Origin: Quercus robur
Taxonomy: Eukaryota > Streptophyta > Magnoliopsida > Fagales > Fagaceae
Length of the DNA: 64,000 bases
Reading direction: 5' to 3'
NCBI RefSeq assembly: GCF_932294415.1
Contig: NC_065543.1
Span: 30,027,530-30,091,529, forward strand
The notes below the pieces were generated by a model, which searched no databases, had not been told where the DNA came from, and saw only the letters and a program-made list of their open reading frames with translations. Both the position numbers and the translations under genes were made by a program. Below are positions 45,396-57,940 of this stretch, in pieces. Numbering within the stretch: position 1 is the stretch's first letter; the number at the start of each line of letters is the position of its first letter.

Positions 45396-46286
45396 TCTCT
45401 TGGCTGCAGCGAAGGGGTTTTTATAACGTGGAATTTCTTATTTCTTTAACATTTGTTTAGGTACACATCAACCTAAGTGGAATTTAGTGTAATGTGACAT
45501 ATACCATCATCATTTGAGTGAGGCTTAATTTATGCATTGTGTTTAGTTTACACATGCTAGTGTTTAGTTTATAAAACACTAATGTTTACCCTTAATTTAT
45601 TATGACAAACTATAACTAAAAAGTTAAAACCTTCAACCAGGAATTTGAGAGTTAAGAGTTAGGAGAGTGGCTTTGTTTAGCTGTGTGCAATAGCTCTAGT
45701 CTCCGACTGCTGCTTAACCACTGAAGGTTTTTTTTTTTTTTTTGGTTGTTAATACCTATCATACCAGCCAGTATGATCGGATTAATTTGACGTATCGGTC
45801 AATCAAAATACCAGTCTGTATCACATTGTACTCGACATATTGGCGAAAATGGGCCATTTTGGATGGAAAGTAAAAATCGATTAGTACAAAGAGTTAAAAA
45901 AAAAAAAAAAAAAATGGTGATTATCTGTTGCTCACATTGCCACCACATGGCCGGTCTTTAACCCTAAGTCTTCGAATCTTGCCTCTTCTTGGGAAAGTAT
46001 TTGTTTGCTAGCTACGACTTGTTACTGCAGGTTTATAATAAATCTGTTAATGAGTCAAACCGTATATAGAATCTGTTAAAGCTTATAATTAAAAGCCCAA
46101 ATCTCACTAGTAGCGTACAAAAGACTTCATCCCAATAATTGTAGTTGCTCAGTCATGATGTACTAAATTATATTATATATAATAATAATAATAATAATAA
46201 TAACACAAACAAAAACTCTTTTAATAGTTATTTTTTATGACAGATGGCACGCAATATTAAAACTTTTGAAGTAAGTTTAGTACTAT
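45396..46286. other. Upstream flank of CYP82 copy 3 and unrelated DNA
   Basis: 45396-45620 matches the upstream flanks of copies 2 and 4 ('ttgagtgaggct', 'tagtgtttagttta'). After that, 45740-45880 holds 'ggtcaatcaaaataccag' type sequence typical of dispersed plant repeats, and an (AAT)n run lies at about 46183-46202. No gene. Confidence 0.5.
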
Positions 46287-46433
46287 AATTATTTTCACAA
46301 CTTTATCACAACTTGTCCAGAAAATAATTTGTGAGTGGTGGAATTGTGGACCCACATAGACCCATTATTTTTTTTCCACTACTTTTACAACTCACCATGT
46401 AGGCAAGTTGTGGCCAAAATTGTGGAAATTGTT
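46287..46433. mobile_element. Putative MITE abutting the CYP82 remnant
   Basis: About 147 bp with inverted ends: left 'attattttcacaacttta...acaacttg', right (reverse-complemented) 'acaatttccacaatttt...acaacttg'. It lies exactly at the break in CYP82 copy 4. Confidence 0.55.
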
Positions 46434-46512
46434 GAACTCTTCTTGATATCCATAAGTATAAAAGTAAGAAGAGAAATAGGAAAAAGGAAAAAATGCTAGC
46501 GATAGAACTCAT
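46433..46512 (-). pseudogene. CYP82 copy 4: first 27 codons only
   Basis: From the ATG at 46512 the frame reads MSSIASIFSFFLFLFLLLYL then WISRRVQ, the membrane anchor of copy 3 with few changes, and ends abruptly at a MITE-like sequence. The promoter flank upstream is retained to about 48.4 kb. All catalytic parts are gone. Whether the MITE caused the loss or arrived at a deletion junction is unknown. Confidence 0.88.
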
Positions 46513-48460
46513 AGAAGATAGAAGCTGTGAAGGAATATGAAATATTGTAATAGAAGGAAAAGCGTATGTTTGCAATTTATGGTCCCTTGATTGTGGCAAA
46601 GGGGTTTTTATCATGTGACATTTATTAGTTCTTAAACAAGTATTTAGGCACACACTAACCTTACGTACAGTTGAGTGTGATGCATGTGACATATACCATC
46701 TCTATTTGAGTGAGGCTTTATTTATGAGAAATGCTAGAACCACATAAAGTTGGGTTGTGTTTAGTTCACACATACTAGTGTTTAGTTTATTAAAATACTA
46801 ATGTTTACCCTTTATTTATTACGATGAACTGTAACTCAAAACTTGCAACGTTGTCCTTAATTAAAAATGACAACCATGAAGGTAAGAGAACATAGACGAG
46901 TATTACATACTATATAATAAAAATAAAAAATTGATCCTAAAATTGTGGATGCCTCAATTTATGCCTCAATTGTGGATGCCCCAATTATATACTGTATAGT
47001 ATTACATACTATATATGCCTCAATTTATTAATATTTATTAAAAACTTTAATAAATTATGTAATTTTCTTATAATTTGTCATAATTTCTAAAGTTTGAGTT
47101 TTAAAATTATATACTATATAATAAGAGTTGGGTTCTAAAAACCACTATTGACTCAAGTTTCAACATTCTCCCTTTGCCAAGCAAGTTAAAATTATTAAAG
47201 AAATAAATTACATAATTTTCTTATAGTTTGGGTTAGCTTCAAATTAAACTATAAAATTTTAAAATTATCATATACTATACAATAAAAGTTAAATCATAAA
47301 ACTTGTGATTGTGCCATGTGGCTATATTCTCTCTACTTCAATTGGCTAACCCTTATTAGACTTTGCTAAATTATATAATTTCCATATAGGTTGCAGTAGT
47401 TTCAAATTAAACCTTAAGTTTTATAATTTTTAATTAAAATTATTGATTATATACTATATAATAAAAATTTGTTCCTAAAAGCCATGGTTTAGCCAAGTAA
47501 TTTTTCCTTCACCAAGTATTTTAACCTTATTAAATTCTTTTGTAAATTACAAAATTTCATTATAGTTTCCGCAGGTTAGTTTCATTATTTTAAATTAAAC
47601 CCTACGGTCTAAAATTTTCTAATCAAAACCATTAAAATTTTAAATAAATTCAATTCATGCTCTAGATGAGATATTGTTACTTAAAAGTAATAAAAATTCA
47701 CACAAATTGTGACTAAAATCTATAAGTCAAAAAAAAAAAAAATAGAAGAACTCTTGTGCACTATAATTATCAATAATATATTTAGTTATTTTTTTTTTCA
47801 AAGCAATCATAATAAAATTAATATTATATAAACTCATGTGCAAATTGAGGCATCAAATAGACAACCTCACCCTTTTTTTTTTCTTTTTTTCTTTTTCCTT
47901 AGAGTCTCCTTGCTTCGTGTGATGTATTAGAAGTATATTGAACTAGTTAAAAACTTGGTCCAACAAGGTTTGTATCCACTCTATTATTTAATTTTTTTAA
48001 AAAAAAATTTTAATTTTTTATCATAAAATTCTTGATTAAATTGTTCATCACACCAGTATAATACTAATGTAAAATAACAATCCGAATTCAGTAATTATGG
48101 TGGGAAAATAGTAGAGAAAGTGGGCACATTACAGTCACAAAGATTAGACTTGGCTAAAAAGCTGAGACATATTGATTATGGTGGGAAAATAGTAGAGAAA
48201 GTGGGCACGTTACAGTCACAAATATTAGACTTGGCAAAAAACCTGAGACATATTGACATAAGATAGGTGTCGCATTTTTTTTGGATGGATTAGGCTGTTG
48301 CATTTGGCATAAAATGACAACTTTTACTACATTTTTTGACTTACTGGGTTGGGATCTGGGGGAATCCATGAGCGTGCACTATTTATCGAATAAGGTTTGA
48401 AGCATGTGAAGCTTCAGTAAATTGTTGTCTTAATTTTATTTATCATGTCATCAGTCACAG
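46513..48460 (-). repeat. Upstream flank of CYP82 copy 4, paralogous to 29893-31132 plus 38686-40330
   Basis: Follows the copy 2 flank in order, without the fold-back MITE, the 7.5-kb LTR element or the 38902-39935 solo LTR, so it is the pre-insertion arrangement. Contains diverged units of the 128-bp family (47100-47560). Confidence 0.75.
48095..48257. repeat. Tandem duplication, 81-bp unit
   Basis: Two adjacent copies starting 'ttatggtgggaaaatagtag' at 48095 and 48176, differing at a few bases. The paralogous stretch at about 40050 has one copy, so the duplication is local and later. Confidence 0.85.
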
Positions 48461-49703
48461 TATAATTATTGATTTAAGAGTTGAATTATCGTGCGTTTAA
48501 TTTGCACGGTTTTAGTCAAGAACTTATGCCATATACAATTTTATTTAAAAACAATAAATAACTCAATTATTATTATATAATTTTACAGATCATGTTAACA
48601 GGTGCCCTTAGGATAATTTTTTTTTTTTTTTTTTTAGGAATTCCGTAGGATAATTGTTAATAAACAATTTTTTTTTTTAATTTGACACCACTTTTATAAG
48701 AAATATAAAAAGATGTCAAAATAATAAAAAAATTTTATATGGTAAAAACATTTTTCAATGGAACCTGGTATGTCATTGATACAAAATTTATAATAATTAT
48801 CATTTATGAATAAAAATTATATCACAAATCTTATATTTGTTTTGTAGAATTCATTGGCATTTTTTTATTGGAAAATGGAAAATAGTTATTATCAATATTA
48901 AAAGAATAATTTAATATCTCATAAACTTATTTACATACTTAAACAAATTAATCTCAAGTTTATATAATTTTATCTTATGCATAGGTTGCTCCACATCCAA
49001 CCCAGGGGTTCAAATGAATCTCTTGACCTATCATTTTTTTAAAAAATATATTTGTGGCAGTTTTAGAGTGTAAAAATTTCTATTTTTCCAAACATACAGG
49101 AGGTGAATAGTATTTTTCTTTCAAAATTAAAATTGATAATTTTCTAAACAAATTCACTATTGAATACCAACAATTATTTTCACTATTGAATACCCTAAAC
49201 AAATTTTACTAATTAAGATAATTGGAACCCACACACAAAGTTCATTTAAGGTTGAAATTTTCAAAGATAGTCATATACATGTATGGGTCATATTACTTCT
49301 TGTGGTGGTTTTGTCAAAGTTACATAATTCAATAAATTTTTATATGTATTTTGACAAATCAATTGTTAAATTATATTTTCTACTTATACCCCTCAATACC
49401 TACAAAATTCCAAGATAATAAGAGTTTAATAGCTATATTAGGGGTTCAAGTGATGATTCAACAGTAATCACATTCTTTGTGGCACCACATATCTGTGGTT
49501 ATCCCACTTCTGCCTCTCCTACAATCTACCTATAATATGTATATAAAATATTTTAATTTCATGTTTTTCTTTATATTTTAAAAATTATACATAAAACATG
49601 AGTTTATTATTGAATATAAATAATATCCAATTAACATGAAACCTACCGTATATGTCAAGATTAATAAAATTGTGGAATTTAATTGTGGAATTTTTAAAAT
49701 GTT

Positions 49704-49746
<43 letters not shown>

Positions 49747-50940
49747 TTCAATAAATGAAATTATATAATATATCAATGTTAATTGTAGAATTTTTAATTG
49801 TGGAATTTTATTTATACTATGAGAGAAGTCCTCTCCATTTATATAGAAAATGAATAAGATCTTGATCTAGGTGATGCATTTTCCATTGATATATTATATA
49901 ATTTCATTGTTAATTGCTTCATATATAATGGAGTTACAATAGAATCACAACAATTTGATGACAATGGACAAGGATAGGCCGAGTAGGACATGATATGTTC
50001 TGCTCGACAACTAGGTCAAGGCCTGTTCTCCTCAGCCACAACGTATGATGCTTTGTTTGAAAGTGAAAAAGCTTTAACAGGCCATATGAGGCTTTCCCTT
50101 ACCCAACCCATAAGCCATTTATTAATTTTACACCTGCTCCAAAAGCAGACTATCAAGAGTAACATTCACAACAACTTTAAAAGGAAAACAAACCTAAAGG
50201 AAAAATGTATGCAACTCATGAGCGACTTATCCTTTCAGTAAAAAAGAGAGATCTAACTTTAGAATCGAAGCACTGGCACATGAGGCATTTTTCCTTTGTT
50301 TCTTGCATGTATTATTGTCAAGTTGGACTTATGATTAGTTTGTATCGATCATCAGTCGGCATCTTCTGTGAAAGACACGTATTTTGCTAAGAAAAAGATT
50401 GTATGTCTGAAATCGCTCGATGGACACTTGTCGTGACATTTCCATTGCATAAGGCAACTACATAGTCCAAAATGAAAATCCAAGTCTGGTTGCTACGATA
50501 CAATTGCTACTTTATCTATTTTATCATCTCATTTTACAAATTAAACACCCAACATTAATGGTTTTATTTTATCATTCAACACATTAAAATAATATATCCA
50601 CTACAATAAATAACAATCACAACCACAACCAAAAAGAAACAATCATTATAATAATAAGAGGACAAGTAAAATATATTTTTTAAGTATAACATCTTAACTA
50701 TAGTGCACAGCCAAAGATGTCTGTGCACTATAGATTAAGAGCCAAAAATTATACCTTTAGCTCCACGGATGCAGCCATATTTTTCTTGTATTGGTTGTTA
50801 AATTTGGCAATATGGCAATTTGACACCACCAATATTAATGCTCTACATATTATAGATTCTTACAGGGATACTGAAAGCTCAATAGTAAAATTACTAGAGC
50901 TAGTCTAGACTCCCAATTTTAAAACTACGGCTTAATTGCT
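48461..50940. other. AT-rich intergenic DNA
   Basis: No gene recognised. A (CT)n microsatellite lies at 49707-49742. Duplicated short text 'aattgtggaatttt' occurs around 49670 and 49795. A moderately GC-rich stretch (49960-50470) has short open frames with no recognisable motif. Confidence 0.55.
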
Positions 50941-51793
50941 TTAATTTACTCAACTAGATGCGGAATAAAAGTAATTAAAATGTGCAATTAATCAGGAATA
51001 TTACCTAGTGCTTGGGCATACATAATTAAAAATTAAGTATAAAATACAAGGAGTAAGAGAAGAGAGATGCAAACACAATATAACACGACGATGTGTTATC
51101 GAAGAGGAAAACCAAAGTGCTTGGTGTAAAAACCTCTCTGCGGCCCTCCAAGCCGAATTAATCCACTAGTGAATAAGTTGGAGTACAAGGATTACAATAT
51201 AGTCCCTCCAAGCCTAGACTATCCTCTGTACTTAGACTCTCCAAATCCCAGTTACCAACGTGCTTCACCGAGCTTTGTCTTCACTAGCTTCCCAAATCCT
51301 GCAATTATCACCAATTGCATCCACCATAAAATGGCATGACAAGAGCACCAAAACAACTCACAACATTCAAAATGGGTGAGGTATGTGTTTGGACTAAGAA
51401 CCTCTCACGTGATATGAAATTAGAGTGGTTGAAGTAGAGGAAAACTAAGAGAAATGTGTAGAGAATTGTAAGTAAGCAATCTCTAACTCTTCAATGTATG
51501 GGTGAAGAAATGATGAAAGGCACACAAAACAGCTGACAGTGCATCTTGCGAGTCGAGTCACGAGTTGGCCAAGTCACAAGCCACTTGTGAGATGCCATCA
51601 AGCACTAAACGCTTCAACTTTCAGCATGTTCTCCTCATGTGACTTTTCCCGGGTTGCTCCACTCGCGAGTCAATCGCAAGATGATCTATCTTCACCAATT
51701 TCACACACTAAACCCATTACATTGAATCCTAGAAATATATAGAGAAATAATTGAAGAATTATAATCAAATTTGACATGGAATTAAACCCAACA
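50941..51793 (-). mobile_element. LTR fragment (probable solo LTR)
   Basis: Right edge '...ttaaacccaaca' (TGTTGGGTTTAA on the minus strand) is a typical LTR start. The body has the layout of the other LTRs here ('aacacgacgatgtgttatcg', 'gtaaaaacctctctgcgg', CGAGTCAC motifs). The left edge and TSD could not be fixed. Confidence 0.45.
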
Positions 51794-52690
51794 AAACATA
51801 ATTGAAAATCACAATTTTACATATACCATGATATTGCACTCTAGGTGTTAATATTTACAATATTTCCAATTTACACTTTCTTCTTTTGGATTTTCAATTC
51901 TACACATAGTTCACTTGAGTTATTTTATTTATACTCCTAACATTATAATTGCAGTCACATAATGCTATGCAATTTGTTTTCCTTTATTTAAGAATAATTG
52001 TTTTAGTTGTCCTTGACCCTAAAACTCTCCCCCATTTTAAAATTCTTTTTAATACATAGAAAACTTAATGTTTAATTATAAAATTTACACTTGATTCCAC
52101 AAGAATGCATCATTCATGTAGGCGCTCATATATTGAGAGTTCAGAAGTTCTAGAGTTGTAATGGGATACTACAATAATTTACTGGTTAGAATTTACAATT
52201 AAAGGTTTTATACTAGAATGTAAAATTCTCTTCATATGGTGGATTGCTTTGTTAGGGTAGATTACCCTCATAGTAGTTTGTTCTTTGGAGAAGTTCTCCC
52301 CTGGTTTTCTACTTCGTTAACATATAGATGTGTTATTTGTTTATTGATTTTCTTGCATGCTTTACATATTCAGTGAATTCTTGCTAATTTCATTGTTTAA
52401 TTGTTTTAAATTGGCATTCTCATAGTTTAACAATTGAACATTATTGATAGATACTAAAGCTTTCACTTCACCTTGGAATTACTTTCAGAGCATAAGCAAA
52501 ATCATAAACATACTCTATGGTCATTATTAGGGTTATATTTTTTGTATATGTTGGCAAACACATGATAAAACATGCTTTTACTATACTTGATTCTTAGTTT
52601 AAGTATGCCTTAATCATACACGAGTGGTATACTTTGAAGACTTAAGAAACTACTCAAAAGGCTACTCAAGAAAAGCTATCAAACAGGACT
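51794..52690. other. Intergenic DNA, possibly LTR-derived
   Basis: No gene. Text near 52255-52330 ('attaccctcatagtag', 'gttctcccctggttttctac') resembles the 3' part of a Copia LTR, but I could not define ends. Confidence 0.35.
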
Positions 52691-54720
52691 TCAATACATC
52701 TCAATACCTAAATGGGTTTGTCTAGTGATTGCTTGAATTACAACAATGTACAATTTTGCCTTAATCAATGGTAAACCTAATGGTTACATTGCTCATTTTC
52801 GAGGGTTGAAACAAGGTGATCATGTATCACCTTACCTCTTCTTGTTTTATGTTGAAGGCTTGGGTGCTCTTCTTCGGATTTTTGAGTTGGACAAACATAT
52901 TTGGGGTGTGATTAGTTGTAATGGTGGGCCTTGGCTGACCCACTTATTATTTACAGACGATATTTTACTTTTTTGCAGGGCATTTCTAATAGAGTATCAA
53001 ACTAGAGAGCACGGACATGACATTTGGATTGTCATGCCCATGTGATCGAACATGTACAAGACTTAGGAAACGTGTTGGACACAGCTGCATGTGTGTCCCA
53101 GCCATTATTTTTTTGTTGAAAAATGACAGACACGGTGGGGACACAATTGGGACAAAAACTGAGCCAAAAAAAAAAAATTTGAAACACACTACTTGTCATG
53201 CCAATCTCCTCCTACTTCATCCTCTCATGCCGATCTCCTCCTACTCCTCTCACGCCGATATCTTCTTCTTCTCCTCCCACTCTAATATCTTCTTTTTCTT
53301 CTTCTTCAGCTTATCTATTTCACTTTTACCGCTCTTTTACCCTTTTTCCTTATTTTCTCCGTGTGTGTTTTTTTATTATTTTGTATCATACATGAAGAGT
53401 TCTTTTATCTTTAGCCACTCACATGAACAAAAAAAATGTGTAAATAGGTGCTTCTTTTCAAATTTTTGTCTTTTATGAGTTAAAGTCCACCACTAGGTAG
53501 TTAATGTTTTAAAATTATTTTTCATTATCTAGGTAAACAGTAGGCACATGTATATATTATTAGTGACTAGGCTTTAATATGCTTCTAAAATTATTTAAAA
53601 ACAAATAATTTTTTTTTTATAAAATAAAAAATTATAAGCTTTGAAATATATATATAATTAATATACGTATCACCACCATACCTATATTCTAATTTTTCAA
53701 AAATTGCGGTGTCGCCATATTGTACCTATTCTTGTACCTGTGCCAGTATCCATGTTCATGCTTCCTATGTATCAACGCATCATTAACACCTTAGGTTTGA
53801 GGTTGCATTGGGGTAGAAGATCTACAATGGGAAGACCACTCTATTCTTTAGCTAAAACATCAACCAGAAGACTCAAGTCTCAATCAAAACAGCAATGCAG
53901 GCTAGTAGTGAGAAGGAATATGAGAGATATTTGGGGCTACCAGATATATACGGTGGGGTGTAACAAATGAGTTGGTTTTGCAGAAATCAAGGAGCGAGTC
54001 TAGAGAAAGCTGGGTGGAGTGAGAAAACCTTTTCACAAACGGGTAGGGAAATTCGGATCAAGCTATGGCATATAGTCCGTTCCTACTTATGGCATGGAAT
54101 GTTTCCTTCTACCAGACAGATTCTGTAGGGACCTTGCAATGATGATGACTAGCTTCTAGCCTTCTAGTGAGGCCAGAGATCTTAGAAGAAGAAAATTCGA
54201 TGGTTAAGCTAGGGCAATCTGTGCAGGCTAAAGGTTAAAAGGGTAACGAGATTCCACGGGCTTTGCAGTTTTAACTTGGCAATGCTAGCAAAATTAAAAT
54301 AGGGATGACGACTATTGAAGAACAATCATTTCCTATATATTCTTCAAAGTTTTTAAATCCAGGGCAATATTCTGTCAAAGGTGCTTATTCTATGCTTTGT
54401 GATGAATATTCTAGTAACACTCTAAAAAATTACAAACCCAACACTATGGAAACCTCGAGTACTCAACAAAATCAAGCTATTTCTTTGAAAGGCGTGCCTA
54501 CTAGCCACAAAATAAATTTGTTCAAACGCAAGGTAAATCTGGCCTCAAATGTGATGACTATAGGGAGGAACTGGAAGGTGTAACTCATGCTCTATGGTCT
54601 AGCCCAGTGGTCAATGAAACTTGGTATATAAGTTGATATTACTGCTTATATGTTAGATCATCAGACTTGGAGATCATCTTAACTATTAGTTGGCTTTCAT
54701 GTAATCGCATAAATAAGACA
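52690..54720 (+). pseudogene. Degenerate L1-type LINE ORF2
   Basis: Reverse-transcriptase pieces: WVCLVIA, FALINGKPNGYI, RGLKQGDHVSPYLFLFYVEG and the catalytic box LLFTDDILLFCRA (usual FADD, here FTDD). After an inserted element the ORF resumes with YQRIINTLGLYEVA, YERYLGLPDIYGG, then E.KERV..K.GG and, near 54370, YSVKGAYSML, which begins the region before the zf-RVT domain. 'LEGVTHALWSS' near 54570 is the end of zf-RVT. Many stops and shifts. No endonuclease domain and no clear 3' end found. Confidence 0.8.
53003..53768. mobile_element. DNA transposon inserted in the LINE
   Basis: About 766 bp between GTATCAAAC (52994-53002) and GTATCAACG (53769-53777), which mark one site in the LINE reading frame (...EYQ / YQRI...). 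Ends 'gcacggacatgac' on the left and, reverse-complemented, 'aagcatgaacatgg...ggcac' on the right are weakly inverted. An 8-9-bp TSD fits hAT or Mutator-like elements. Interior rich in 'tcctcctact' and 'tcttcttc' repeats; no transposase seen. Confidence 0.6.
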
Positions 54721-55171
54721 TGTTTGAAAGTTCATACATCATGTTCATCCCTTGATGTTGTGTTTAAGAAAATAGCAGGTTTTGCGATTCCTTTCTTGGG
54801 GCTAAATGATAGTACTTCTATTAATTAGCTTTGCTAAAAATGAGTTTGTTATAACTATATTCGATTCCACATGTATTGTTGTAGGGTTGGTTATTGGGCT
54901 TTCTTAAATGAAGGAAACTCCTTCATGTTTTTCTAGAAAGTAATGCTACATATATAAAAATTTATAACATTTCATACTAATTAAGTTGAAAATTTTTACT
55001 AAATTTCATTTAAGCCTACTAATAACATCACTTTTGTACCTATTACTAACAATCTACTATATTCAACCGTTGTCAATTTTTTTTTATAAGTCTATGAACT
55101 TTCTATTTTATGAGTTTTTCACGGTCAGATTGTACATTTAATATATTTCTTGTTTTAATAAAATCCTTTCA

Positions 55172-55220
<49 letters not shown>

Positions 55221-55487
55221 TTATTGATCGGTGAAGCATTTAAAACTTTGAAGCTTTGAACACCCACTTTTAGGATTTTTACCAGCCAAAAGAATAAAAA
55301 CAATGCACGCACTAGTTGTACGGGCCGGAGAAGCCCATTTGTTTTAAGAACTGGTTAAGGATGCCACGCGAGAGAGAGAGAGAGAGAGAGAGATAAGAGA
55401 CATAATGCAAAACAAAGCACTAGAAGTTTGCAAAAGAAAAGGCAAACAACGTCAGTGTTGTCTTTTTCAAGTGGACGCAAAAGCTTT

Positions 55488-55565
<78 letters not shown>

Positions 55566-56840
55566 AGAGTTGAGAGAGTTGTGGCTAACGTTTAGATTGT
55601 CTCCCACTAACTTGTGTTGGGTCGGCCGTCACCAAAAATTTTAAAAAATATATATAAAAAAAAATAAAAAATCAAATGAAAATGAAATTTTCAACATATT
55701 TTTCTTCGAGTTGTAACATATTGACTATGAAATGTTTGATCAAGCTTGGTTCCTTTGTCTACTCAAACTTCAAACTTAGAATCAGGATAGTTTGTTTGGT
55801 TAATGAACAAGCTCAAACAAATAAACAAATTAGCAAAATTTAAATTGTTTACAAGCAACTTGGTTTACTTATATTGAGATAGGATAAATGAATGGAATGG
55901 AAAGAATCTTTTTTTTTTTATTCTTTTATTTGGGAGATGGAAAGACTATTCTCTTGTTTAGGAATTTAAGTATGTAAAATAAATAAAATGAGTATGAGAG
56001 AACATTCATTTCTTCATTCTCCCTAAATTAAGAGAAATTGAAGAAGATGAAAAAGAGTTTAATAAAATTTTAATCAAAATTTTCATAATGCCCTTTTTAT
56101 ATTTTACAAATTTTTAGTAATACATCTCTCTTATTATTTGTTGCATTTTACTTGTTTCATTTAGCTATGAAAATCAGTAAGAATTTGTCAATTTAACTAT
56201 TATATATGAAAATTATAACAATTATTTTATTTGTAACATCACTCTTCTTTTATCTTCCTCTATTATATTCCTAATGTATCCTTTCCATTCCTATCATTTA
56301 CTTTATAATTTATGATAATGATTTAAATTAGGTCAAATATGATGAAACCATTCGAATCTAGATGTATAATGAATCATAAAGTAGATAAATCCAAAATAAT
56401 TACTAGGGCAATGTGAAAGTGATGGTCAGTTCTTTCAAAAGTTATTGATTTCATTACACTCTTTTTATATATCTTTTGATGACACCCCATAGCTAGGTAC
56501 TGCGCCAAGATTTTTTTTTTTGTTCACATTGACTTTCCGACTTTCGTCTTTACACTCTTCGGTAGGAAATTCAGCCTGTTAAATCCTAAGGATCATTTTG
56601 CCAATATTATACCCATGTCGATGTTAAAAACCAAACAAAATAAAGTTTTCCACCAACCTAATTTAGAGGAATGTCTTCTAACCTATTTGGTGGTCGTTCA
56701 TAAAATTATTTACTAGTATTATTTAAACAAATCATATAACTTATTAAAAAGTTCATGTGACTAAAAAATATACGTAAATGATCATTTGAATCGACATGTG
56801 GTGGGTTGAAAAATATTCCTCATAAGTCTGGTCTGTGTCC
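54721..56840. other. Intergenic DNA with large microsatellites
   Basis: No gene. (TA)n about 55176-55214, (GA)n about 55370-55392 and a long uninterrupted (GA)n about 55491-55561. A sequence with 'aagcttggtt...caagctcaaac...aagcaacttggttt' (55740-55870) looks like the hAT family of 28824-29750 but without defined ends. Confidence 0.5.
55491..55561. repeat. (GA)n microsatellite, about 71 bp
   Basis: Perfect GA repeat of roughly 35 units, preceded 100 bp upstream by a second GA run of about 23 bp. Confidence 0.95.
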
Positions 56841-57940
56841 AGTGGGAAGCTCCACAACCTCCTTAGTATAAGCTTAACATTGACGAAGCAGTCTTCTCTA
56901 GCTCTTAGTCGGCCGGTGTGGGGGTTGTTATTAGAGACACCGAGGGAAGAGTAACAGCGGCCTTAAGCAAACAATTACTTCTCCCATTGAGACCGCTGGA
57001 AGCTAAAGTTAAAGCGTTAGAAGATGGTGTTCTTTTTGCCTGGGATGTAGGTATACCGAAAGTAATTGTAGAGTGTGACTCCCAAATTGTGGCTGATGCT
57101 TTGAATGGTGTGAGTGAGACCGACTACAATAAGTAATATTATTGAGGGAATTTATCACAAATTTCGGGAGTTTAGATGGATACAAATTTCTCATGTTAGA
57201 AGATAAGGCAACCAGCCAGCCAGCACACATCTTGGTTTAATACGCTAAGAATGTTGTTAGTTATGTAACTTGAATTAAGGGCGGCTCTACTTGGAACCCC
57301 TTGAACTATCCCAAAAAAAAATTATATATATTATTTTTTTAATTAATTTTTTGTTTTGACACCTTAAAATAAAATTTTAGACACCTTCACTCTAGATTTT
57401 TTTTTAAGCTCAACTGAAATAAATTTGAATACAATCCTCTTAACAATATCTTAGCATTTTTAAACACACAAAAAAAGCCCAATAACAAACCAATTCAATC
57501 TAAAATTTTGGAAAAATTAAATGCCCATTTAGATCTTAACAAATTTGAAATAAATCAATCAAATGGGAGATCAATAGATGAATGATTACTTGGTTGTGCA
57601 TATTAAAATAAGTGTAACTCGTAGAATTTATAATGAAAATATCATACAACGATTTCAAAATATGAAACATTGTAAAAAGCAATTATAAACTTTATGTATT
57701 TTAGTTTTTGTTTTTGATTTTTTTTTTTTTTTTTGTGATGTCGATATATTCAAATTCTCTATTGTTTTAAATTTTATATAATTTATGTTTCTTATTGACC
57801 ACCCTATAAAATAATCCTAAAGCTGCCACTGACTTAGATTGAGGAAAATCTTAGTATGATTGAGCAAGTTTTGGCTTAAGATGCCTTGTTTTTATCTTCG
57901 TCTTAATAAAGTTATGACCTTTTTATCAAAAAAAAAAAAA
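56841..57940 (+). pseudogene. 5'-truncated LINE, RNase H-like domain, interrupted
   Basis: Reads QWEAPQPP, YKLNIDEAVFSS, GVGVVIRDTEGRVTAALSK, EAKVKALEDGVLFAWD, KVIVECDSQIVADALNG and then frameshifted IIEGIYHKFREFRWIQISHV...AHIL.YAKNV, the RVT_3 RNase H-like domain of a plant LINE. Its 3' part (from 57832: IEENLSMIEQVL) continues beyond a hAT insertion to a T-rich tail and poly-A (about 57929-57940). Stops at several points. Confidence 0.82.
57276..57831. mobile_element. Non-autonomous hAT element in the LINE
   Basis: 556 bp. Left end TAAGGGCGGCTCTAC, right end reverse-complemented CAGTGGCAGCTTTAG. Flanks ACTTGAAT (57268-57275) and ACTTAGAT (57832-57839), 6 of 8 identical, an hAT-size TSD. 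Removing it joins the LINE frame. Confidence 0.75.

Noticed and set aside
45955-46010. tRNA or SINE-like segment ('ttcgaatcttgcctc')
   Set aside because: No cloverleaf or A/B-box pair; similar text occurs inverted near 42640-42690, so it is a dispersed repeat.
53017-53478. 153-codon open frame with Ser/Phe repeats
   Set aside because: Translation of the TCC/TTC-rich interior of the DNA transposon inserted in the LINE.
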